From Flavobacteriaceae bacterium (GTDB lineage: Bacteria > Bacteroidota > Bacteroidia > Flavobacteriales > Flavobacteriaceae): a DNA stretch of 28,389 nt. The stretch covers positions 1-28,389 of the forward strand of contig JALRDC010000164.1 of NCBI GenBank assembly GCA_023262245.1, given 5' to 3'. Positions 17,186 through 23,696 of the stretch are shown here, piece by piece. Each line of letters opens with the position of its first letter. The first letter of the stretch is position 1. The notes under the pieces are model-generated. The model was not told the DNA's origin. It ran no database searches and saw nothing but the letters and a program-made list of their open reading frames with translations. The translations under genes were made by a program, and so were the position numbers.

Positions 17186-18298
17186 ATGCAAACACGTAGA
17201 GATTGGTTGCGCTCTTCCATTGGGATTGGAAGTTTGCTCATCGCTCCACCTAGTATATTATCCGCTCAGGAACAACGCGATTTTAGTCCGCGTAGTTTGG
17301 AATCGGTAATTCGTTTAAGTTCGAATGAAAATCCGTACGGTCCCTCCAAGAGGGTTCAGGAACGAATAAAAAATTCTTTTGTCCACAGTTGCAGATATCC
17401 TTACGCATATTCTGATGATCTGGCAGCTATTTTAGCAAGAAAACACGGTGTTGATCCAGAATCCATTATTGTTACGGGGGGATCTACTGAAGGATTGAAA
17501 ATTGCCGGGCTCACTTTCGCCTCAAATGGAGGAGAAATTATTTCTGGACAGCCTACTTTTTTAGCAATGATGTCCTATGCAAAGCAATGGGGAGCAACGG
17601 TCAATTGGGTCCCTGTAGGTGCAGATAAAGGATATCATTTAGATGAAATAGAAAAACGAATATCTTCTAAAACCAAATTGATATTTCTTTGCAATCCAAA
17701 CAACCCTACAGGGACTTTGGTTCCTGCTAAAAAATTAGTTGACTTTTGTGATTCAGCGAGTAAAAAAACCATCGTTTTTTCCGATGAAGCTTATTATGAT
17801 TTTATTGAAACACCAGACTATCCAAGTATGATAGAAGGAGTCAAAAGAGGAGATGATGTTATTGTATCCAAAACTTTTTCAAAAGTATATGGAATGGCTG
17901 GTCTTCGTGTAGGCTATTTGATTGCAAAACCAGAAATAGCATCAAAAATCCGAAAAAATATTGTTGCAATGAGTAATGTTTTGGCCGTAGAGGCAGCCAA
18001 GGAAGCGATCCTAGACGAGGCCTTTTATCAATTTTCTTTAGCTAAAAATAAAGAGGCTAAAACAAGGATATACAAACTTTTAGAACATTTGGGATTAGAT
18101 TATGTTCCCTCTCACACGAATTTTGTGTTTTTTCACTCCAAAAAAGACATCCGAAAACTAGGTCCTAAAATGCTAGAAAAGGGAGTTCGCATAGGAAGAC
18201 CTTTCCCCCCTTTTTATGACTGGTGCCGAATCAGTACAGGAACCTTAGAGGAGGTGGATATTTTTATCAAAGGAATGTTAGAAGTATATAACGCTTAG
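17186..18298 (+). CDS. HisC-like PLP aminotransferase with a twin-arginine (Tat) signal
   Basis: Class I/II fold pyridoxal-phosphate aminotransferase related to histidinol-phosphate aminotransferase. The N-terminus TRRDWLRSS followed by a mild hydrophobic stretch (IGIGSLLIAPPSILSAQ) is a twin-arginine signal, implying folding and PLP loading in the cytoplasm before export. Catalytic-domain features: LSSNENPYGPS near 44, TGGSTEGL near 97, NPNNPTG (170-176), D200 and Y203 in FSDEAYYDF, PLP lysine K233 in SKTFSKVYGMAG and R241 in GLRVGYL. Residues 1-28 are the extra leader; the remaining roughly 340 match family size. No histidine-biosynthesis genes are nearby, so the his symbol is not justified. 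The stop is 1 base from that of the convergent gene. Confidence 0.9.
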   Translation: MQTRRDWLRSSIGIGSLLIAPPSILSAQEQRDFSPRSLESVIRLSSNENPYGPSKRVQERIKNSFVHSCRYPYAYSDDLAAILARKHGVDPESIIVTGGSTEGLKIAGLTFASNGGEIISGQPTFLAMMSYAKQWGATVNWVPVGADKGYHLDEIEKRISSKTKLIFLCNPNNPTGTLVPAKKLVDFCDSASKKTIVFSDEAYYDFIETPDYPSMIEGVKRGDDVIVSKTFSKVYGMAGLRVGYLIAKPEIASKIRKNIVAMSNVLAVEAAKEAILDEAFYQFSLAKNKEAKTRIYKLLEHLGLDYVPSHTNFVFFHSKKDIRKLGPKMLEKGVRIGRPFPPFYDWCRISTGTLEEVDIFIKGMLEVYNA

Positions 18299-18299
18299 A

Positions 18300-18971
18300 C
18301 TATTTTTCTTTAACAATAATGTAGGTGGCCTTAACCCCTGTTGCTAGATTCCATCGGTTTGCACCTACTAGCTTTCCTTCATCATCAAAAACACGGACTT
18401 CAGCTGTATTAGGTCCGGAAGTACCTTGATTGAGCGCTACAAAGTCTATTTTGTTGAAGCCCATGACCAAATTAATGGCGATACTCTTAAAACGTTCTTG
18501 AAGCAGTACTCGAGGAACAACTTCTTTATCGTTTAACATGATTCGAATTAGGTCTCCATCGGGAGATTCGTGATCGCGGAGAGCTATTTGAACAAATTTC
18601 CCGTTGTTTCGAAAATCACCTAAATATTGATCAGTTTTAAACTGATTTGGATTTTTTTCGTTCTCAGGTTTTCTGTTAAGCTTGTTTAAATAGCGTTTCC
18701 CAGGATCTAAAAACTGTTCATTTTCTCCGATCCTCAGACGGGGATTTTCAATATCGTTTTTAGGATCTTGAAATTCTAATTTAGGATTGAAATAATCCTC
18801 GGAGAGAAAAGACTTTTTCTTTTTAGGTTGTAATAAACTAGGCCCGTTATTTTCGGGGGGAGGAATGATAATTTTTGGAGGGTCATTGGATTCCACAGTA
18901 TTTTGTCCTAGCCCCTGGATAAGTCCAAAGAATAAGAATAGCAATGCGTAAAAAATCTTTAACGACTTCAA
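18300..18971 (-). CDS. secreted protein of unknown function with a TTG start
   Basis: 223 residues. Residues 1-22 are a signal peptide (KIFYALLFLFFGLIQGLGQ). Residues 27-115 are a proline-, asparagine- and lysine-rich, probably disordered linker (IIIPPPENNG, QPKKKK). Residues about 120-223 look like a compact beta domain, with DGDLIRIMLNDKEVV, LVMGFNKIDFVALN, GPNTAEVRVFDDEGK and WNLATGVKATYIIVK. No named family is recalled. The frame has no ATG at its N-terminus, and an in-frame TGA lies shortly upstream, so the start is probably TTG at 18969-18971, with a consensus -7 box 19 bases before it. The stop abuts that of the aminotransferase. Confidence 0.75.
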   Translation of the reverse strand: MKSLKIFYALLFLFFGLIQGLGQNTVESNDPPKIIIPPPENNGPSLLQPKKKKSFLSEDYFNPKLEFQDPKNDIENPRLRIGENEQFLDPGKRYLNKLNRKPENEKNPNQFKTDQYLGDFRNNGKFVQIALRDHESPDGDLIRIMLNDKEVVPRVLLQERFKSIAINLVMGFNKIDFVALNQGTSGPNTAEVRVFDDEGKLVGANRWNLATGVKATYIIVKEK

Positions 18972-18990
18972 TTTATTTATATTTCAATAA

Positions 18991-18998
18991 CAAACCTA
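18991..18998 (-). promoter_or_regulatory. -7 box for the secreted 223-residue protein
   Basis: Minus-strand TAGGTTTG matches TAnnTTTG exactly, 19 bases before the TTG start. This supports that start. Confidence 0.5.
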
Positions 18999-19060
18999 GT
19001 AGGAAATCTGTTCAAACTCAAGTGTTTTAACAACAATTTAAACGCAATGAAGTTTTTTTT

Positions 19061-19068
19061 TACCTTTA
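19061..19068 (+). promoter_or_regulatory. -7 box that decides the symporter start
   Basis: TACCTTTA is one base from TAnnTTTG. Transcription from it would begin inside or beyond the GTG codon at 19069, so the downstream ATG at 19090 is the better start. Confidence 0.4.
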
Positions 19069-19089
19069 GTGAAACCAAATGAATTCAAT

Positions 19090-20898
19090 ATGCAAATTGC
19101 AACTCTCGACTGGCTAATCATTTTATTATTTTTTGCAATATCACTAGGAATTGGAATTTACGTTTCCAAATCTTCAGGAAAGAGTGCAAATCAATTTTTC
19201 CTTTCAGGGCGGAGCATGCCTTGGTGGCTATTAGGGCTATCGATGGTTGCAACGACTTTTTCTACAGATACACCAAACTTGGTTACGGACATTGTTCGTA
19301 CCAATGGAGTCTCAGGAAATTGGGTCTGGTGGGCATTTTTAATCACAGGGTTGTTAACCGTTTTTGTTTATGCCAAATTATGGAGAAAGTCTAATGTAAG
19401 TACTGATTTAGAATTTTATGAATTGCGTTATGGGGGAAAGCCTGCCTCTTTTTTAAGAAAGTTCAGATCCATATATCTTGGGATAATTTTTAATGTTATC
19501 ACCATGTCGGCGGTAACCTTGGCCGCTATTAAAATAGGAGGAATAATGCTAGGCTTAGAGCCCTGGCAGACTGTGATCACTGCAGGTTTAGTAACAGTTA
19601 CCTTTAGTACGGTAGGGGGATTTAAAGGAGTGGTATATACAGATGTAATCTTGTTTTTTGTTGCCATGGGAGGTGCTATTGGGGCAGCAGTTTATTTAGT
19701 TAATTTACCAGAGGTAGGGGGAATCCAATCTTTATTGACAAATGAAAATGTAGCGAGTAAAATTTCCATCCTTCCAGATTTTAGTGATCGGGAAGCCTTG
19801 ATTGCATTGTTGATCATACCTTTAGCTGTACAATGGTGGAGTTCGTGGTATCCTGGTGCGGAACCAGGTGGTGGAGGATATATAGCCCAAAGAATGTTTG
19901 CAGCTAAAAATGAAAATCACGCCATAGGAGCAACGCTCTTTTTTAATATCATGCACTATGCGTTACGTCCTTGGCCATGGATTTTAGTAGCTCTAGCCTC
20001 ATTAGTTGTTTTTCCGGATTTAGCGAGTATTCAAAATGCTTTTCCTAACATCACAGCAGATAAATTAGGACATGACTTGGCCTATCCTGCAATGTTGACC
20101 AAACTTCCAACAGGATTGCTTGGATTGGTGTTAGCATCACTGATTTCGGCTTATATGAGCACAATTTCAACTCAATTAAATTGGGGATCTTCCTATATAG
20201 TCTATGATTTTTATCAAACTCAAATTAACCCCCAAGCTTCAGAAAAACGATTGGTTGCTGTAGGAAGACTTTCAACAATCTTACTCATGGTTTTAAGTAC
20301 TCTTTTAGCTCTTTTACTACAAAATGCAATGCAACTATTTAATTTGCTTCTTGTTTTTGGCGCAGGGACGGGACTCATATTTATTCTAAGATGGTTTTGG
20401 TGGAGAATCAACGCATGGAGTGAGATTACCGCTATGATAGTTTCTGGGTTGGTTTCACTTCTTCTAACCATCCCTGCAATAAAATCAGCACTTTTTGGGG
20501 CAGAAGGGATGATGCCCAGCTGGGCTGAGTTTCCCTTTGTTGTAGCCGTTACAACCACTTCCTGGCTGATAATCACTTTCATTACCCCACCTGAAAAGGA
20601 TTCGGTTTTGCGTTCTTTTTACAAAAAGACACAACCGGGAGGCCCCGGATGGGCAAAAACAATAGAGACCGCACAAAAAGAAGGGGAGGATATTGATAAT
20701 TCTACTGAAGGATGGAGTGTACCCTCTGGAATTATTGCGATGCTTTTGGGCTGTATGATGATTTACAGCATCATGTTTTCTACGGGGTATTTTATTTTTG
20801 GTGAATACCACTTAGCATTCCCTTTATTAGGGTTAGCAATCGTTTCCGCCTTTTTATTAATCAAAATATGGAAAAAGATTAAAGTGAATATTCTTTAA
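19090..20898 (+). CDS. sodium/solute symporter (SSS family)
   Basis: Inner-membrane sodium-coupled symporter of the SSS family, about 602 residues with 13-14 hydrophobic helices. Early blocks DWLIILLFFAISLGIGIYVS, SANQFFLSGRSMPWWLLGLS and ATTFSTDTPNLV are typical for the family. GGFKGVVYTDVILFFVAMG near the first third and ASLISAYMSTISTQLNWGSS in the middle match conserved sodium-site regions. The frame extends 7 codons to a GTG at 19069, but the promoter-like box directly before it argues for ATG 19090. The substrate is unknown; sugars, amino acids and nucleosides are all seen in this family. The stop is 3 bases from the stop of the convergent nucleoside transporter. Confidence 0.92.
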   Translation: MQIATLDWLIILLFFAISLGIGIYVSKSSGKSANQFFLSGRSMPWWLLGLSMVATTFSTDTPNLVTDIVRTNGVSGNWVWWAFLITGLLTVFVYAKLWRKSNVSTDLEFYELRYGGKPASFLRKFRSIYLGIIFNVITMSAVTLAAIKIGGIMLGLEPWQTVITAGLVTVTFSTVGGFKGVVYTDVILFFVAMGGAIGAAVYLVNLPEVGGIQSLLTNENVASKISILPDFSDREALIALLIIPLAVQWWSSWYPGAEPGGGGYIAQRMFAAKNENHAIGATLFFNIMHYALRPWPWILVALASLVVFPDLASIQNAFPNITADKLGHDLAYPAMLTKLPTGLLGLVLASLISAYMSTISTQLNWGSSYIVYDFYQTQINPQASEKRLVAVGRLSTILLMVLSTLLALLLQNAMQLFNLLLVFGAGTGLIFILRWFWWRINAWSEITAMIVSGLVSLLLTIPAIKSALFGAEGMMPSWAEFPFVVAVTTTSWLIITFITPPEKDSVLRSFYKKTQPGGPGWAKTIETAQKEGEDIDNSTEGWSVPSGIIAMLLGCMMIYSIMFSTGYFIFGEYHLAFPLLGLAIVSAFLLIKIWKKIKVNIL

Positions 20899-20901
20899 TT
20901 T

Positions 20902-22233
20902 TTAACCTAAGATAATGCCGGCAATGGTTGCGGACATCAAGGATACTAAGCTTCCTGCTATCATTGCTTTAAACCCAAGTTCGGTTAGCAGCTTTCTAAT
21001 CTTTGGAGCAATGATTCCAATCCCCCCTATTTGGATTCCTATCGAAGCAAAATTGGCAAAACCACAAAGCATATAAGTAGCCATGATTACCGATTTTTCA
21101 TAACTAAAATGCATGGGGCTTAGATTGTTTTTTAATTCCACTAATTGTGTATACCCTACAAATTCACTCGCAACGAGTTTGACCCCCAATAGTTGCCCCA
21201 TAAGCGCAATATCTTCTGTAGCCACACCAATAATCCACATCAAAGGAGCAAAAAGATAACCTAATATGAATTCAATAGAAAAATCCTCGTAAACCGTATT
21301 CGCAGCAATCCAGCTATTGATGCCTAATAAATCTCCGAAGCTAGAAAAACCACTGCTCACCATAGCGATCAAAGCAATAAAAACTAAAAGCATAGCCGCT
21401 ACATTAACCGCCATCTTTATCCCTTCTCCAGTTCCAATAGAAATAGCAGAAAGTAAATTATCTCCTATTTTAGTGTTTGAAATTTTAACGTCAGCAATAA
21501 TCTCTTCCGTTTGAGGATACATAATTTTTGCAATTACTACCGCCCCTGGGGCAGCCATAACCGATGCTGCCAAAAGACTTTTTGCAAATTCTAAACGTTG
21601 AACAGGGTCATCACCGCCAAGAAAACCAATGTACGCTCCCAAAACACTTCCAGCAACGGTAGCCATACCTCCAACCATCAAAAGAAAAATTTCTGAGCGA
21701 TTCATTTTTTCTAAATAACCTTTAATTAACAAAGGCGCTTCGGTTTGTCCAAGGAAAATATTTCCTGCTACGGAAAGACTTTCTGCCCCCGAAATTTTGA
21801 AGATCTTTGTCAACCCCCAGGCAAGAAAACTAACTAATTTTTGAATAATCCCAAAATAGTATAAAATGGAACTTAAAGCAGAAAAGAAAATAATTACGGG
21901 CAAAGCTTGAAAAATAAAAATAAACCCATAAGTATCTGTGTTCCCAAACTCTCCTAAAAGCATTTTTGTTCCTTCTCCAGTATACTCCAATATATTGATG
22001 AAAAAACTACCTACAGTTTCAAAAAGACTTTTTACCCAATGGATTTTGAGAACGCCAACTGCAATAATTATTTGAAGACCTAACCCAATTCCTACAGTCT
22101 TCCAAGCAATAGCACGCTTATTATTACTTAAAAAATAGGCGATTAAAATTAAAACACTCATTCCCAAAACACCTCTTATGAAAGATGCAGCGGAAAATCC
22201 AGCACTTGGAATCAGCTCTATAGTTTCGATCAT
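20902..22233 (-). CDS. NupC-type concentrative nucleoside transporter
   Basis: 443-residue inner-membrane transporter of the CNT family, importing nucleosides with sodium or protons. The diagnostic block GNIFLGQTEAPLLIKGYL lies near residue 157. Other family blocks are GGMATVAGSVLGAYIG near 193, AAPGAVVIAKIMYPQTEE near 232, and CGFANFASIGIQIGGIG near the C-terminus. Full length. A -7-like TATCTTTA ends only 7 bases before the ATG, so the mRNA may have almost no leader. Confidence 0.93.
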   Translation of the reverse strand: MIETIELIPSAGFSAASFIRGVLGMSVLILIAYFLSNNKRAIAWKTVGIGLGLQIIIAVGVLKIHWVKSLFETVGSFFINILEYTGEGTKMLLGEFGNTDTYGFIFIFQALPVIIFFSALSSILYYFGIIQKLVSFLAWGLTKIFKISGAESLSVAGNIFLGQTEAPLLIKGYLEKMNRSEIFLLMVGGMATVAGSVLGAYIGFLGGDDPVQRLEFAKSLLAASVMAAPGAVVIAKIMYPQTEEIIADVKISNTKIGDNLLSAISIGTGEGIKMAVNVAAMLLVFIALIAMVSSGFSSFGDLLGINSWIAANTVYEDFSIEFILGYLFAPLMWIIGVATEDIALMGQLLGVKLVASEFVGYTQLVELKNNLSPMHFSYEKSVIMATYMLCGFANFASIGIQIGGIGIIAPKIRKLLTELGFKAMIAGSLVSLMSATIAGIILG

Positions 22234-22240
22234 GATTTAT

Positions 22241-22248
22241 TAAAGATA
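22241..22248 (-). promoter_or_regulatory. -7 box for nupC, very close to the start
   Basis: Minus-strand TATCTTTA lies 7 bases before the ATG at 22233, which would give a leaderless or nearly leaderless mRNA if used. Confidence 0.38.
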
Positions 22249-22342
22249 ACAAATCAAGTCTCTTTTTGGTAAGAAATAAATCTTATCACGGTCATTTTTT
22301 TAAACTCTTATTTTGTTCATATTAATTTGTTGTACCCCAAAA

Positions 22343-22504
22343 ATGAACCTAAAAAAGCGAATCTCCCGATATGAGGCAATGAAAAGAAAATATTCAGATT
22401 TTGTTATGAACCCCATTTATGCAGATGAATTAGACGGCACCGTTAACAAGGTATTAAAATTACCTAAGGAGTTGATGATAAACTATGTTCGGTTTAACAA
22501 ATAG
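22343..22504 (+). CDS. small basic protein, 53 residues, unknown
   Basis: The frame opens at a TTG at 22313, but that overlaps promoter-like TATTTTG (22309-22315) text. The ATG at 22343 is the likelier start, giving 53 residues (MNLKKRISRYEAMKRKYSDF at the N-terminus). The first half is lysine/arginine-rich and probably helical; no membrane segment or cysteine is seen. No family recognised. It is convergent with the 47-residue gene, with a 2-base gap between stops. Confidence 0.45.
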   Translation: MNLKKRISRYEAMKRKYSDFVMNPIYADELDGTVNKVLKLPKELMINYVRFNK

Positions 22505-22506
22505 TC

Positions 22507-22650
22507 TTAGATCTCCTTGTTTTCCAAAATTTTTTTAATCACATCTCGGGCAGTCATAAGGGTGATTTTATGCACGCTGTCCTGATACTTTTTCTGTGAA
22601 ATTTTATAATCAATGTGTTCAAGAAGCTCTTGAGCAGAAGGCTTATTCAT
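22507..22650 (-). CDS. small protein (47 residues) coupled to pirin
   Basis: On the minus strand ATG at 22650 opens 47 codons ending in TAA at 22507-22509. The protein (MNKPSAQELLEHIDYKISQK at its start, VIKKILENKEI at its end) is charged and probably two short helices, with no signal or membrane segment. The start is 2 bases after the pirin stop, so it is very likely co-transcribed and translationally coupled with pirin. That placement, plus tight packing against the convergent neighbour, is the best evidence that it is real. Function unknown. Confidence 0.6.
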   Translation of the reverse strand: MNKPSAQELLEHIDYKISQKKYQDSVHKITLMTARDVIKKILENKEI

Positions 22651-22652
22651 TC

Positions 22653-23366
22653 TTAATAATTTATTGGAACCTCGATTAATAAAATGCGACTATTAGGAGC
22701 TGCAGAAATGCTAAAACTTTCAGTATCCCACACCCCTAAAGCATCTCGCTTTTCAAGATGGTCTCCTGCAACTTCAACAGAACCTTCAATAACGAAAGTA
22801 TAAACTCCATTTCCTTTTTTGTTGATTTTATATTCGATCGTTGTAGTTTGATCAAAATCCCCCATATGAAACCAAGCATCTTGGTGGATCCACATTGCTG
22901 GACCCTCTGGATCCGGAGTGACAATAGGATAAAGGGCATTACTTTTTTTGAGGTCTTTAATACTTTTTTGATCGTATCTTGGTGTGACATTTTGTTCCCT
23001 TGGAAATACCCAAAGCTGTAATAAACTCACCGCTTGATCTGTATTTTTATTATACTCACTGTGATAAACACCTGTTCCAGCGCTCATGACTTGAATTTCA
23101 TCTGCTTCAATAACTCCAATATTGTCCATGCTGTCCTTATGTTCCAATGCACCTTTTAGAGGAATGGTAATGATTTCCATATTGTCATGAGGGTGAGTTC
23201 CAAAACCTTTGCCAGGGGCAATAAGATCGTCATTCAGTACACGGAGAGCTCCAAACTGGATGCGTTCAGGATTGAAATAATTTGCAAAACTAAAAGAATG
23301 TTTAGCATGAAGCCAACCGTGGTTAGCTTCTCCTCTTGTTGAGGAAGCGTGGAATGTTTTTTTCAT
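22653..23366 (-). CDS. pirin family protein (cupin)
   Basis: 237-residue cytoplasmic bicupin of the pirin family; bacterial members may be quercetin dioxygenases, redox regulators or of unknown role. Metal-site residues are all present in the N-terminal cupin: H58 and H60 in GFGTHPHDNMEI, and H102 and E104 in GVYHSEYN. The N-terminal block HGWLHAKHSFSFANYFNPER is typical. The C-terminal part (IEGSVEVAGDHLEKRDALGVWD) is the second cupin. A consensus -7 box lies 28 bases before the start. A 47-residue gene follows after 2 bases. Confidence 0.93.
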   Translation of the reverse strand: MKKTFHASSTRGEANHGWLHAKHSFSFANYFNPERIQFGALRVLNDDLIAPGKGFGTHPHDNMEIITIPLKGALEHKDSMDNIGVIEADEIQVMSAGTGVYHSEYNKNTDQAVSLLQLWVFPREQNVTPRYDQKSIKDLKKSNALYPIVTPDPEGPAMWIHQDAWFHMGDFDQTTTIEYKINKKGNGVYTFVIEGSVEVAGDHLEKRDALGVWDTESFSISAAPNSRILLIEVPINY

Positions 23367-23394
23367 AGCAATAAATCTTCAACTGTTGTAGGTA

Positions 23395-23402
23395 CAAATG
23401 TA
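23395..23402 (-). promoter_or_regulatory. -7 box for pirin
   Basis: Minus-strand TACATTTG matches TAnnTTTG exactly, 28 bases before the pirin ATG. Confidence 0.5.
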
Positions 23403-23406
23403 AAAT

Positions 23407-23655
23407 TTATTTTTTATTTTTATTTTCCTCCAGAGACTTTTTAGCTTTGGCTAGGGAATCAATTAGTTCTTTTTTGGAATTGAGATATTGAATCAAAGTT
23501 TTAATTTTCGCTTCATTTTCCTTTTTTTCTGCTTGTTTTTCTTTTTCTTCTGCGATGGTATTTTTAATTTCCATGTAAGTGCTAACTGCAAAGCCAATAA
23601 CTATAGCAATACAAACAACGTAGGCAATGATTTCTTCCGCTTCTGAGAGGTACAT
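23407..23655 (-). CDS. one-helix membrane protein with coiled-coil tail, 82 residues
   Basis: Residues 8-29 (IIAYVVCIAIVIGFAVSTYM) form one membrane helix after a short acidic N-terminus. Residues about 34-82 are rich in lysine and glutamate (EEKEKQAEKKENEAKIK) with heptad-like spacing of I and L, so a cytoplasmic or periplasmic coiled coil is likely. No family is recognised. It is divergent from the TonB receptor gene across only 41 bases, with back-to-back promoter boxes, so the two may be co-regulated. Nothing in the sequence proves a functional link. Confidence 0.65.
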   Translation of the reverse strand: MYLSEAEEIIAYVVCIAIVIGFAVSTYMEIKNTIAEEKEKQAEKKENEAKIKTLIQYLNSKKELIDSLAKAKKSLEENKNKK

Positions 23656-23662
23656 AATTGTT

Positions 23663-23670
23663 TATCTTAG
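23663..23670 (+). promoter_or_regulatory. -7 box for the TonB-dependent receptor
   Basis: TATCTTAG (near TAnnTTTG) ends 26 bases before the ATG at 23697. It lies 2 bases from the opposing box at 23673. Confidence 0.38.
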
Positions 23671-23672
23671 CA

Positions 23673-23680
23673 CAAATTTA
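23673..23680 (-). promoter_or_regulatory. -7 box for the one-helix coiled-coil protein
   Basis: Minus-strand TAAATTTG matches TAnnTTTG exactly, 17 bases before the ATG at 23655. Confidence 0.5.
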
Positions 23681-23696
23681 AATATTCAGTTAAAGG

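Noticed and set aside
17186..18298. Histidine biosynthesis hisC
   Set aside because: It has a Tat signal and no histidine genes nearby, so only a HisC-like fold is claimed.
19069..19089. GTG start for the sodium/solute symporter
   Set aside because: A promoter-like TACCTTTA ends directly before it and the ATG at 19090 gives a normal family N-terminus.
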